NCBI RefSeq assembly: GCF_000411975.1
Contig: NZ_ASXG01000159.1
Coordinates: forward strand, 1-38,950
Length of the DNA stretch: 38,950 bases
Direction of reading: 5' to 3'
Origin: Amycolatopsis orientalis DSM 43388
GTDB lineage: Bacteria; Actinomycetota; Actinomycetes; Mycobacteriales; Pseudonocardiaceae
Made by a program: the position numbers and the translations under genes. The notes below the pieces were generated by a model. It searched no databases and was not told the DNA's origin. It saw only the letters and a list, made by a program, of their open reading frames with translations. Below are positions 1 to 7,283 of this stretch, in pieces. Positions within the stretch are counted from its first letter, which is position 1, and each line of letters begins with the position of its first letter.

Positions 1-28
1 CCCGACCCGGGTGCGTCACATGCCGAGA

Positions 29-43
29 GACACAAACTGTGTC
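29..43. promoter_or_regulatory. Short palindrome, possible operator of a gene left of the window
   Basis: Perfect 6-bp arms GACACA/TGTGTC are separated by 3 nt. The motif G(C/T)GTCACAT also occurs twice in direct orientation at 13-21 and 39-47. The likely target gene is outside the window, so the role is only a guess. Confidence 0.25.
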
Positions 44-75
44 ACATCAGCTGCGACTCAACAGGAATCAGAGTT

Positions 76-94
76 CGTGAGGGTTCCCCTCACG
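76..94 (-). terminator. Stem-loop after osmC
   Basis: An 8-bp perfect stem (CGTGAGGG with CCCTCACG) with a 3-nt loop lies just beyond the osmC stop on the minus strand. It has no long U tract, which is usual for high-GC actinobacteria. It probably serves as an intrinsic terminator or 3' stabiliser. Confidence 0.5.
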
Positions 95-102
95 GAAACC
101 GG

Positions 103-537
103 TCAGGCCAGGGCGGCGTCCATCGTGATGGTGGTGCCGGAGAGGGCCTTGGAGACCGGGCAGGTTTTTTCCGCGGTGCTGGCCAGTTCGGCGAATTGGT
201 CCGCGGTCACGCCGTCCAGTTTGGCGTGCAGGGTGATGGCGATGCCGCTGATTTCGAAGCCGCCGCCTTCGGCTGGGCCCAGGGTCACCTCGGCGGAGAC
301 GTCGATGTATTCGGCTTCCAGTTTCTGCGCTTCCAGGACGCCGGAGAGGTTCATCGCCAGGCAGCTCGAGTGGGCGGCGGCGATGAGTTCCTCGGGGCTC
401 GTCCGGCCGTCCGGATCGCCGGCCCGGGTCGGGAAGGACACCTCGTAGGTGCCCAGGTTCGACGAGTCGAGGGTGACCTCGCCCTTGCCTTTCTGCAGTC
501 CGCCGGTCCAGTGGGTGGTCGCGTCGCGGCTGGGCAT
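103..537 (-). CDS. osmC: OsmC family peroxiredoxin
   Basis: This 144-aa protein has the usual OsmC length. OsmC proteins are homodimeric thiol peroxidases that reduce organic hydroperoxides in the cytoplasm. The two redox cysteines are visible in 'SPEELIAAAHSSCLAM' and 'EKTCPVSKAL', and the N-terminal 'HWTGGLQKGKGEV' resembles Escherichia coli OsmC more than Ohr. The ATG at 537 is chosen over an upstream ATG at 591 because AAAGGAG lies directly before it and the extra 18 residues are not family-like. The gene diverges from two DUF664 genes. Its promoter (580-608) carries a palindrome in the spacer, which suggests repression by a redox-sensing MarR/OhrR-type regulator that is not encoded nearby. 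Confidence 0.93.
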   Translation of the reverse strand: MPSRDATTHWTGGLQKGKGEVTLDSSNLGTYEVSFPTRAGDPDGRTSPEELIAAAHSSCLAMNLSGVLEAQKLEAEYIDVSAEVTLGPAEGGGFEISGIAITLHAKLDGVTADQFAELASTAEKTCPVSKALSGTTITMDAALA

Positions 538-579
538 CGCTGTCTCCTTTGAAGCGGTGGGCAATACCTGACCTCCACA

Positions 580-608
580 AAGATAGCACACAATTACATT
601 GTGCGCAA
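580..608 (-). promoter_or_regulatory. osmC promoter with palindromic operator in the spacer
   Basis: Read on the minus strand there is a -35 TTGCGC (608-603), a 17-nt spacer and a -10 TATCTT (585-580). The palindrome at 586-606 (GCACACAAT-TAC-ATTGTGCGC, 8 of 9 arm positions matching) fills the spacer. The AATTGT/ACAATT half-sites resemble OhrR (MarR family) operators. A repressor bound here would block sigma access to both boxes. The protein that binds is inferred. Confidence 0.6.
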
Positions 609-653
609 GTTAAATCCGGAAAACTGCTGGCCCGGTGCGGCAGACTGCTGGGC

Positions 654-1163
654 GTGACCGAAGCTCCTGAACGTCCCGACCCGCCGATGGCGGGGGACGA
701 GCGCACCCAGCTCACCGGATTCCTCGACTTCCTGCGCGCCAGCGTCTTGTGGAAATGCTCCGGGCTCACCGACGAGCAGGCGCGCCGCGCGCACGTGCCC
801 AGCGAGCTGACCACGATCGCCGGGCTGCTGTGCCATCTCACGCTCGTCGAGAACTACTGGTTCCGCGTCGTCCTGGACGGGCAGCCGGACGTGTGGGCGG
901 ATCGGCTCGAGCTCGATCGCGACGCGGAGTTCCGGCTCGCTCTGGAACTGCCGATGACGCAGTTGATCGCCGACTACGAGGCTGAGGTCGAGAAGTGCCG
1001 GGAGGTCGTCGCGGCACGGGGGTTCGACGACACGGTGCTGTTCAAGGGCGACAAACCGCTCACGGTGCGTTGGGTCGTCACGCACATGATCGAGGAGACC
1101 GCGCGCCATCTCGGGCATCTTGACCTGCTGCGCGAGCTGACCGACGGTCTCACCGGGGAATGA
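654..1163 (+). CDS. DinB/DUF664 family protein
   Basis: This 169-aa protein belongs to the DUF664 (mini-circle protein) branch of the DinB fold, a four-helix bundle that usually holds a metal through three histidines. Candidate ligands are the His in 'LLCHLTLVE' and those in 'THMIEETARHLGHLD'. Members include thiol-dependent S-transferases that use mycothiol or bacillithiol, but the substrate here is unknown. The GTG at 654 is preferred because the residues encoded between 549 and 653 are not family-like and cross the osmC operator. The gene overlaps its downstream paralog by ATGA and diverges from osmC, so a role in thiol or oxidative stress is plausible but unproven. Confidence 0.8.
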   Translation: MTEAPERPDPPMAGDERTQLTGFLDFLRASVLWKCSGLTDEQARRAHVPSELTTIAGLLCHLTLVENYWFRVVLDGQPDVWADRLELDRDAEFRLALELPMTQLIADYEAEVEKCREVVAARGFDDTVLFKGDKPLTVRWVVTHMIEETARHLGHLDLLRELTDGLTGE

Positions 1164-1603
1164 ACCTCGATCGCGCGCAGCTGGTCGACGAACTCGAGCT
1201 GCTGCGCGCGACCGTGGCGGGGAAATGCTCCGGGCTGACCGACGACCAGGCCCGTCATCCCGGCGAGCTGATGACCGTCGCCGGGATTTTGTGGCATCTC
1301 GCGCTGGTGGAGAACACCCTGCACGACGTCGTGGCCACCGGGCAGCCGGAGCGGTGGGCCGAGTGGCTGGAGGCGGGGCGGGACGCGGCCTTCGAGGTCG
1401 GCCTCGACCTGCCGATCGAGGAGGTGCGCAGCGCGTATCGGGACAACGTCGAGCTGTGCCGGGAGGTCATCGCGGGACGGTCGCTCGACGATCCGGTGGG
1501 ATTTGCCGGCGATCGGCTGGTGACGGTCGCGGCGGTGGTCGAGTACGCGGTGCAGGAGACCTCGCGGCATCTCGAGTTGTTGCGGGAGCTCATCGGGGAG
1601 TGA
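1160..1603 (+). CDS. DinB/DUF664 family protein, second copy
   Basis: This 147-aa protein is a clear paralog of the preceding gene, sharing 'ATVAGKCSGLTDDQAR', 'TVAGILWHLALVEN' and a C-terminal 'QETSRHLELLRELIGE'. Its start ATG overlaps the upstream stop in ATGA, which implies translational coupling. In the C-terminal motif the first His of copy 1 (HMIEET) is replaced (EYAVQET), so the metal triad may be altered. The pair looks like a tandem duplication that has diverged. Function is unknown beyond the fold. The convergent DUF1295 gene ends at 1590, giving a 14-bp tail overlap. Confidence 0.8.
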   Translation: MNLDRAQLVDELELLRATVAGKCSGLTDDQARHPGELMTVAGILWHLALVENTLHDVVATGQPERWAEWLEAGRDAAFEVGLDLPIEEVRSAYRDNVELCREVIAGRSLDDPVGFAGDRLVTVAAVVEYAVQETSRHLELLRELIGE

Positions 1604-2369
1604 GGTTTTTCGGCGGCAGCGGGAAGAAACCGCTGGTTCGGGCGATGTAGTCGGCGTAGCCGGGGCGAGTACGCCGCATGCCTTTCTCCAGCATCGGCTT
1701 TCCGGTGCCGCGGGCGAGGGTGAAGGTCATCGCGATCGGGGAGAGGATCGTCGCCGCGCCCGGCCACGTCGAGCAGGCCAGCAGGTAGAGGCCCCACCAG
1801 ACGCAGGCGTCGCCGAAGTAGTTCGGGTGGCGGGTGTAGCGCCAGAGGCCGGTGTCGAGGACCCGGCCTTGGTTCGCCGGGTTCGCGCGGAAACGGCGGA
1901 GCTGGTCGTCGCCGACGGTTTCGAAGGCGAAGCCGACCAGCCAGACCGCGACGCCCAGCCAGCCGGCGACCCCGAAACCCGTGCCGGACATGGCGAATTG
2001 CACCGGCAGCGAGACGAACCACAGGACCGCGCCCTGCATCAGGTAGGTCCGCACGAAGATCCGGACGCCCGGGTTCGGGCCCGCCCGTTCGGCTATCTGC
2101 TGGTAGCGCGGGTCCTCCGGCTTGCCGCGGTTGCGCAGGTGCAGGTGGACCGCCAGCCGCACGCCCCAGACGGCGGTGAGCGCGGCGGTCGTCAGGCGCA
2201 GGGCGAGCGGACCGGTGCCGAAGGGGAACGAGACGACGGCGACAAGGGCGAAACCCAGGCCCCAGAAGGTGTCGATGGTGTCGTAGCGGCGGCGCAGCCG
2301 GGCGACGCCGAACGTCGCCGTCACCGCAGCCAGGGTGACCCCGGCGGTGAGGCCGAGCAGCGCGATCAT
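1590..2369 (-). CDS. DUF1295 membrane protein of the SigK locus
   Basis: This 259-aa integral membrane protein has about six hydrophobic segments and a C-terminal half of the isoprenylcysteine methyltransferase/steroid 5-alpha-reductase type ('LWRYTRHPNYFGDACVWWG', then a conserved 'PGYADYIARTSGFFP'). It corresponds by content and position to Rv0446c next to M. tuberculosis sigK. The RHPNYFG motif is typical of DUF1295 and suggests NADPH- or SAM-dependent chemistry on a lipid. The ATG at 2369 overlaps the stop of the CFA-synthase-like gene by 4 bp, so the two form an operon driven from the divergent promoter near 3611-3639. The biochemical reaction is not known to me. Confidence 0.85.
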   Translation of the reverse strand: MIALLGLTAGVTLAAVTATFGVARLRRRYDTIDTFWGLGFALVAVVSFPFGTGPLALRLTTAALTAVWGVRLAVHLHLRNRGKPEDPRYQQIAERAGPNPGVRIFVRTYLMQGAVLWFVSLPVQFAMSGTGFGVAGWLGVAVWLVGFAFETVGDDQLRRFRANPANQGRVLDTGLWRYTRHPNYFGDACVWWGLYLLACSTWPGAATILSPIAMTFTLARGTGKPMLEKGMRRTRPGYADYIARTSGFFPLPPKNLTPR

Positions 2370-3604
2370 GCCCACTCCCTCGTCCACGGCATCCCGGAAC
2401 GGCCGTTCGCGTCCGGGCGCACCGCGAGGATCTGGTCGACGCCCATGCGGTTCTCCTCGAACGCGAGCGCGCCGCCCACCAGGTAAAGCCGCCAGACCCG
2501 GGCGCCTGCCTCGCCGATCAGCGCGACGGCCTCGTCCCAATGCTCTTCCAGCGTGTCTGCCCAGGCTCGCACGGTCGGGACGTAGTGCTCGCGCAACGCG
2601 TGCACGTCGCGGATTTCGAACCCGGCGGTTTCGAGGTGGCCGAGCGTGCGGCTCAGCGGGCGCATGGTCATGTCGGGAGCGATGTAGCGCTCGATGAACG
2701 CGCCGCCGCCGGGGGCGATCGCGCCGCGCGACATTTGCTGCAGCAGCAACCGGCCGGTGGGGTTGAGCATGCGGAACAACGTGCTGGCGTAGGTCGGGTA
2801 GTTCGCTTCGCCGACGTGCTCGCCCATCTCGACGGACGCTACGGCGTCGAAGGACTCGCCGGCGAGTTCCCGGTAGTCCTGTCTCCGGACCTCGACGCGG
2901 TCGTCCAGATCGTGCTGTGCCAGGCGGGTTTTGACGTGCTGCACCTGCTGGGCGGAGATCGTGACGCCGACGGCCTGGACGCCGTGGTGCTTCGCCGCGT
3001 GCACGAGCAGGGAACCCCAGCCGCAGCCGACGTCGAGGAGGCGCATGCCCGGGCGCAGGCCGAGTTTCCGGCAGATCAGGTCCAGCTTGTCGTGCTGGGC
3101 GCGGGCGAGGTCGGCGGACTCGGACCAGTAGCCCGCCGAGTACGCCATCGAATCGTCCATCAGCAGCTGGTAGAAGGCGTTCGACAGGTCGTAGTGGTGC
3201 GAAATCGCCGACCGGTCCCGGCCGAGGGTGTGCAGTTTTCCGCGGAGCCGGGCTTCTTCGGCGGGCGGTTTCGGCGGGAGGCCGAACACCCCGAGCCGGG
3301 CGGCCAGGCGGACGGCCGCGCCGAAGTCCCGTGCGGACAGCCGCGGCCGGCAAGCCCAGGCCCGGCGGAAGCCTTCGGTGAGATCGCCCTCGACGTCCAG
3401 GTCGCCCGAGACGTAAGCGCGGGCCAGGCCCAGCTCGCCGGGCGAGTAGAGGAGCCAGCGCAGGGCGCGGCGGTTTTTCAGCACGACGGTCGGACCGGCC
3501 GGCCCGGCCTGGCGCCCGTCCCAGGTGCGGACGGCGACCGGCAGCGGGCCGCCGAGGATGCGTTCGGCGAAGTCGGCGAGTCGGTGAGCTGCGGAGTTCG
3601 GCAT
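2366..3604 (-). CDS. Cyclopropane-fatty-acyl-phospholipid synthase-like methyltransferase (UfaA1-like)
   Basis: This 412-aa SAM-dependent methyltransferase belongs to the CFA synthase family. The SAM-binding loop DVGCGWG is at residues 191-197, preceded by 'ISHHYDLSNAFYQLLMDDSMAYSAGYW', the acyl-binding signature, quoted here as positions 135-160. Family members methylate or cyclopropanate unsaturated acyl chains of membrane phospholipids. Its neighbours match Rv0447c (ufaA1) of the M. tuberculosis sigK region. The ATG at 3604 lies 6 nt after a CCGAACC -10 box, so the transcript is probably leaderless. An in-frame ATG at 3646 would lie upstream of that promoter and is rejected. Whether the product is cyclopropane, 10-methyl or furan fatty acid cannot be told from sequence. 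Confidence 0.9.
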   Translation of the reverse strand: MPNSAAHRLADFAERILGGPLPVAVRTWDGRQAGPAGPTVVLKNRRALRWLLYSPGELGLARAYVSGDLDVEGDLTEGFRRAWACRPRLSARDFGAAVRLAARLGVFGLPPKPPAEEARLRGKLHTLGRDRSAISHHYDLSNAFYQLLMDDSMAYSAGYWSESADLARAQHDKLDLICRKLGLRPGMRLLDVGCGWGSLLVHAAKHHGVQAVGVTISAQQVQHVKTRLAQHDLDDRVEVRRQDYRELAGESFDAVASVEMGEHVGEANYPTYASTLFRMLNPTGRLLLQQMSRGAIAPGGGAFIERYIAPDMTMRPLSRTLGHLETAGFEIRDVHALREHYVPTVRAWADTLEEHWDEAVALIGEAGARVWRLYLVGGALAFEENRMGVDQILAVRPDANGRSGMPWTREWA

Positions 3605-3610
3605 GCGAGG

Positions 3611-3670
3611 GGTTCGGAGCCGAGATTCGCGCGGATTGGCGCCCATCCGTTCCGGCGGCGGCTCCGAATC
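3611..3670. promoter_or_regulatory. Divergent SigK-type promoter pair
   Basis: On the plus strand, CCATCC (3643-3648), 15 nt, then CCGAATC (3664-3670) is followed 6 nt later by the GTG of the FAD oxidoreductase gene. On the minus strand, CCAATCC (3639-3633), 15 nt, then CCGAACC (3617-3611) is followed 6 nt later by the ATG of the CFA-synthase-like gene. These match, as I remember it, the mycobacterial SigK consensus CCATCC...CCGAAT, with a slightly shorter spacer. Both arms would be leaderless and switched on together by SigK. Confidence 0.75.
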
Positions 3671-3676
3671 CTCTCC

Positions 3677-4948
3677 GTGCACCACACCACGGGACAACGC
3701 ATCGCTGTCATCGGCAGCGGGGTCGCCGGCCTCACCGCCGCGTACCTGCTGCAGCGCCGCTACGAGGTTCTGCTGTTCGAGGCCGACGACCGGCTCGGCG
3801 GCCACGCCCACACCCACGACGTGCCGAGCCGCCGCGGCGGGACGGTCGCCGTCGACTCGGGGTTCCTCGTCCACAACGAGCGCACCTACCCGACCTTGCT
3901 GCGGCTGTTCGGCGAACTCGGCGTCCGCACCCGCGACACCGAGATGTCGATGAGCATCCGCTGCGACGGCTGCGGCCTGCAGTACGCCGGGGCGAAAGGC
4001 ATGCGCGGGCTGTTCGCGCAACGGAGCAACGCCGCGTCCGCGCCCTACCTGCGCATGCTGGCCGAGGTGAAGCGGTTCCACCGGCACGCCGGACGGCTGC
4101 TGGCCCGCCCGGAAGCGGGGGACGTGCCGCTCGGCGCTTTTCTGGCGATCGGCGGGTATTCGCGCTATTTCGTCGATCATTTCGTGCTGCCGCTCGTCTC
4201 CACGGTGTGGTCGGCCGATCGCACCGACACCATGCGGTACCCGGCGCGGTATCTGTTCGAATTCCTGCGCAATCACGGCATGCTCACCGTGCGGAATTCG
4301 CCGACCTGGCGGACGGTCGTCGGCGGTTCGCGCGAGTACGTCGAGCGCGCGGCCAAGCAACTGACCGCGGTGCACCTGTCCACTCCGGTTCGCGCGGTGC
4401 GGCGGACCGCGCGCGGGGTCGAGGTGCGCGACGACACCGACACCGCGCACCGGGTGGACCGGGTCGTGGTCGCGACCCACGCCGACCAAGCGCTGCGGCT
4501 GTTGACGGATCCCACCGCCGCCGAACGCGAAGTGCTCGGCGCGTTCCGCTACTCGCGCAACGAAGCCTGGCTGCACACCGATCCCGCCGTGCTGCCGACG
4601 GCGCCCGCTGCCCGGTCTTCGTGGAATTACCGGACGCCGGGCTGCGGGGCGGAGATGCGCGCCGTCCAAGTCACTTACGACCTGAATCGCTTGATGGGCC
4701 TCGACGAAGCGACGACCTACGCGGTCACCCTCAACCCGAGCGTGCGCCTCGATGCGAATGCGGTGGTCGCGAAAATGTCCTACGAGCATCCGATCTACAC
4801 CCCGGAATCCGTTGCCGCGCAGAGACGCCTGGCGGAATTGAACGACGGAGTGATCGCGTACGCCGGGGCTTATCAGGGCTGGGGATTCCACGAGGACGGC
4901 TGCTCCTCCGGCGTCCGCGCCGCGGCCAGTTTCGGGGTGACCTGGTGA
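3677..4948 (+). CDS. FAD-dependent oxidoreductase of the SigK locus
   Basis: This 423-aa flavoprotein of the amine-oxidase superfamily has an N-terminal Rossmann motif 'RIAVIGSGVAGLTAAYLL' (Gly13, Gly15, Gly18) and 'FEADDRLGGHAHTH' for FAD binding. The equivalent in M. tuberculosis is Rv0449c. Related proteins in alphaproteobacterial singlet-oxygen regulons sit beside CFA-like methyltransferases and act on fatty acyl chains, so a role as a lipid desaturase or oxidase is plausible. The GTG at 3677 lies 6 nt after a CCGAATC -10 box. It overlaps the DUF1365 gene in GTGA and heads the operon that includes sigK, so it is expected to rise when SigK is released. Confidence 0.88.
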   Translation: MHHTTGQRIAVIGSGVAGLTAAYLLQRRYEVLLFEADDRLGGHAHTHDVPSRRGGTVAVDSGFLVHNERTYPTLLRLFGELGVRTRDTEMSMSIRCDGCGLQYAGAKGMRGLFAQRSNAASAPYLRMLAEVKRFHRHAGRLLARPEAGDVPLGAFLAIGGYSRYFVDHFVLPLVSTVWSADRTDTMRYPARYLFEFLRNHGMLTVRNSPTWRTVVGGSREYVERAAKQLTAVHLSTPVRAVRRTARGVEVRDDTDTAHRVDRVVVATHADQALRLLTDPTAAEREVLGAFRYSRNEAWLHTDPAVLPTAPAARSSWNYRTPGCGAEMRAVQVTYDLNRLMGLDEATTYAVTLNPSVRLDANAVVAKMSYEHPIYTPESVAAQRRLAELNDGVIAYAGAYQGWGFHEDGCSSGVRAAASFGVTW

Positions 4949-5667
4949 CCGCTCTCTACGACGCCACCGTCGCGCACGTCCGCCGGGCCGATCCGCCGTA
5001 CTCGTTCGCGCACCGGATGTACCTGTGGCGGACCGACCTCGACGACCTGCCGCGGCTGCCGTGGTGGCTCCGGCCGTTCGCGCGCTTCGACGGCCGCGAC
5101 CACTTCGACCGCGCCGAGCCCGGCGACATCCGGTCCAAACTGGACGCTTGGCTCGCGCGCCGCGGAGTGGACCTGCGCGGCGGGCCGGTGACGATGCTCG
5201 CGTCGGCGCGCGTTCTCGGGTACGTGTTCAATCCGCTCACCGTCTACTGGTGCCACACGCCGGACGGCGCGCTCGCCTGCGTGGTCGCCGAGGTGCACAA
5301 CACCTACGGCGGCCGGCACGCCTATCTGCTCCAGCCGGACGAAGAGGTCCGGGCGGACAAGGAGTTCTACGTGTCGCCGTTCCAGGAGACGGCGGGGGAG
5401 TACCGGATGCGTCTGCCGCGCCCGGACGCGCTGCTGGCGCTGACCGTCGTCCTGCACCGCGACGGCGACGCCGCGCTGACCGCTACGCTGCGAGGAGTCC
5501 GCCGGCCGGTCGGGATCCGCACGCTCGCGCGCTTCGTGCTCGGCCGGCCGCTGCAGCCGCAGCGCGTTTCCGCGTTGATCCGCCGCCACGGGCTCGCGCT
5601 CTGGCGGCGCAAGGCCCCGCTCGCCGCCCGGACCGGGCAGAACACGGCAGGAGTCCTCCATGGATGA
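4945..5667 (+). CDS. DUF1365 family protein
   Basis: This 240-aa protein belongs to DUF1365, recognisable from 'HVRRADPPYSFAHRMYLW', 'LGYVFNPLTVYWCH' and 'VAEVHNTYGGRHAYLL'. The matching gene in M. tuberculosis is Rv0448c. DUF1365 genes travel with the FAD oxidoreductase and CFA-like methyltransferase in many bacteria, which suggests a joint step in membrane fatty-acid modification. The catalytic activity is not known to me. GTG at 4945 overlaps the upstream stop (GTGA), and the 3' end overlaps sigK by 8 bp, so all three are translationally coupled. Confidence 0.88.
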   Translation: MTALYDATVAHVRRADPPYSFAHRMYLWRTDLDDLPRLPWWLRPFARFDGRDHFDRAEPGDIRSKLDAWLARRGVDLRGGPVTMLASARVLGYVFNPLTVYWCHTPDGALACVVAEVHNTYGGRHAYLLQPDEEVRADKEFYVSPFQETAGEYRMRLPRPDALLALTVVLHRDGDAALTATLRGVRRPVGIRTLARFVLGRPLQPQRVSALIRRHGLALWRRKAPLAARTGQNTAGVLHG

Positions 5668-6253
5668 GAACGCCCGCCCGGCGGACCGGCTCTCCGCGGT
5701 GCCCTCGACCAGCGCCGAGGACCTGATGGCACTGGTCGCGAAGGGCGACGAACGCGCCTTCGAACGGCTTTACGATCAGCTCGCCGGTCCCGTCTACGGG
5801 CTCGTCCGCCGCATCGTGCGGGACCCCGCGCAGTCCGAGGAGGTCGCGCAGGAGGTGCTCGTGGAGCTGTGGAAGACCGCCACGCGCTACTCGGCGGCGA
5901 AGGGCAGCGTCCTGAACTGGGCGATGACGCTGGCGCACCGCCGCGCGGTCGACCGGGTGCGGTCCGCGCGGGCGAGCACCGAACGCGAGCGGAAAGCGAC
6001 CTTCGAGGCCGCGCGCGGACGGCCGTTCGACGAGGTCGCCGAATCCGTCGCGACCCGGCTGGAGCGCTCGCAGGTGCGGCGCTGCCTCAAGACGCTGACC
6101 GAACTGCAGCGGGAATCCGTCCTCCTGGCCTATTACCAGGGCTACACCTATCGCGAGGTCGCCGACGTGCTGGACACGCCGCAAGGGACGGTCAAGACCA
6201 GACTGCGCGACGGGCTGATCCGGCTGCGCGACTGCCTGGGGGTGACGGCGTGA
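5660..6253 (+). CDS. sigK: ECF RNA polymerase sigma factor SigK
   Basis: This 197-aa ECF sigma factor has a sigma-2 region from about residue 26 to 95 ('LYDQLAGPVYGLVRRIV', 'SEEVAQEVLVELWK', 'SVLNWAMTLAHRRAVDRVR') and a sigma-4 helix-turn-helix from about 130 to 190 ('LLAYYQGYTYREVADVL', 'PQGTVKTRLRDGLIRLRD'). Identity as SigK rests on length, the partner RskA, and the lipid genes of the locus. It is co-transcribed with the FAD oxidoreductase and DUF1365 genes from the promoter at 3643-3670, which it probably recognises itself, giving positive feedback. The following rskA starts in its stop codon (GTGA), tying sigma and anti-sigma synthesis together. Confidence 0.92.
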   Translation: MDENARPADRLSAVPSTSAEDLMALVAKGDERAFERLYDQLAGPVYGLVRRIVRDPAQSEEVAQEVLVELWKTATRYSAAKGSVLNWAMTLAHRRAVDRVRSARASTERERKATFEAARGRPFDEVAESVATRLERSQVRRCLKTLTELQRESVLLAYYQGYTYREVADVLDTPQGTVKTRLRDGLIRLRDCLGVTA

Positions 6254-7011
6254 GCAGTCCCGAGATGCACACGTTGGCCGGCGCGTACGCGCTCGACGCG
6301 CTGTCGGAGGTCGAGCGGGCCCAGTTCCGCCGCCACCTCGAGCAGTGCGAATCGTGCGCGCAAGAAGTGCGCGAATTGCGCGAGACCGCGGCCCGGCTCG
6401 GCGCGGCGATGGACGAACAGCCGCCGTCCGGGCTCAAGGACCGGGTGCTGGCGGACATGCGCACGACCCGCCAGCTGCCGCCGCGGACCGGCTCGGCCGA
6501 ACCGCGCCCGCGCGGCCCGCGCCGCTGGCCGATGCTCCTCGCCGCCGCGGCCGCGGTGGTCGGGCTCGCCCTGGCCGGCGTGTTCGGCGGCATCGCGCTG
6601 CACACCAGCAGCCAGCTCACCAGCGCACAGTCCGAATTGGACGCCGCGCGCGCCCGCTATCTGCCGGTGTCCGAACTGCTCACCGCGCCGGACGCGCGGA
6701 CCGAGCACGTCGCGGCGCCGCGCGGGGGCGGGGGCACGGTGGTGGTTTCGCGGAAGCTGGACCGCGTGCTGTTCCTGCCGGCCGGGCTGCCGCCGGTCCA
6801 GGCGGGGAAGGTGTACGAGGCGTGGCTGATGGGACCGGACTTCGCGCCGCGTCCGGCCGGGCTGCTGCCGGGCGGGCAAGCGGGCTCGCTGGTGGTGGCG
6901 GACGGGCTGGCCGGCGCGCAGCAGTTCGCGATCAGCGTGGAGCAGGCCGGCGGATCGCCGTCCGGGAAGCCGTCGAACGACGTGGTGCTGGTGGCTTCGG
7001 TGCCCGCGTAG
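6250..7011 (+). CDS. rskA: Anti-sigma-K factor RskA
   Basis: This 253-aa single-pass membrane protein binds SigK in the cytoplasm and releases it after proteolysis triggered from outside. The N-terminal anti-sigma domain (1-75) has a zinc-type motif His29-x3-Cys33-x2-Cys36, plus a conserved His7. A transmembrane helix spans about 93-117 after 'PRGPRRW'. The extracytoplasmic RskA domain covers about 150-253 ('KVYEAWLMGPDFAPRPAGLL'). The intact Cys pair fits redox sensing, as proposed for mycobacterial RskA. GTG at 6250 overlaps the sigK stop. It ends the SigK operon, 272 nt before ftsZ. Confidence 0.92.
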   Translation: MSSPEMHTLAGAYALDALSEVERAQFRRHLEQCESCAQEVRELRETAARLGAAMDEQPPSGLKDRVLADMRTTRQLPPRTGSAEPRPRGPRRWPMLLAAAAAVVGLALAGVFGGIALHTSSQLTSAQSELDAARARYLPVSELLTAPDARTEHVAAPRGGGGTVVVSRKLDRVLFLPAGLPPVQAGKVYEAWLMGPDFAPRPAGLLPGGQAGSLVVADGLAGAQQFAISVEQAGGSPSGKPSNDVVLVASVPA

Positions 7012-7112
7012 CGGACCGGATCTCGCGCCTGGGCAGCACTTCCGGCGTCGTATAGCAGACCGCGCGCCGGGCCTCGCGGCGGGTTCCGGCCTTGCGCGCG
7101 GCTTAGCGTTGT

Positions 7113-7129
7113 GGCAAAACACCTTTGCC
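7113..7129 (+). terminator. Small stem-loop after rskA
   Basis: Six-bp arms GGCAAA/TTTGCC with a 5-nt loop lie about 100 nt after rskA and before the ftsZ leader. It is the only evident hairpin that could end the SigK operon transcript. It is weak, so some read-through towards ftsZ is possible. Confidence 0.3.
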
Positions 7130-7194
7130 GCTCACGGCGTGGCTACTGGATTAGAGCTTGCGCGGCGCCTACCGTCCTGCCTTGACGCCGGTGG

Positions 7195-7232
7195 TTGACA
7201 TAACTCTCACTCTCGGGTTGAGGTTGAGGGTT
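7195..7232 (+). promoter_or_regulatory. ftsZ upstream element: TTGACA plus leader hairpin
   Basis: A perfect TTGACA at 7195-7200 runs straight into an imperfect inverted repeat at 7202-7232. In RNA, 12 of 13 positions pair, including two G-U pairs, around a 5-nt GGGUU loop. The right arm is a direct repeat TTGAGGTTGAGG. The element lies 52 nt upstream of the ftsZ start. I recall near-identical TTGACATAAC...GTTGAGGTTGAG blocks before ftsZ in other actinobacteria, which would argue for a conserved operator or RNA structure, but I cannot check that here. Confidence 0.55.
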
Positions 7233-7283
7233 TCCGGCCCCGGCGGGCGGCATGTGCACATCACGATCAGGAAGGCGGACCCG

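Noticed and set aside
4956..6184. Minus-strand frames over DUF1365, sigK and rskA
   Set aside because: They are shadows; the plus-strand products have sigma-factor and anti-sigma motifs.
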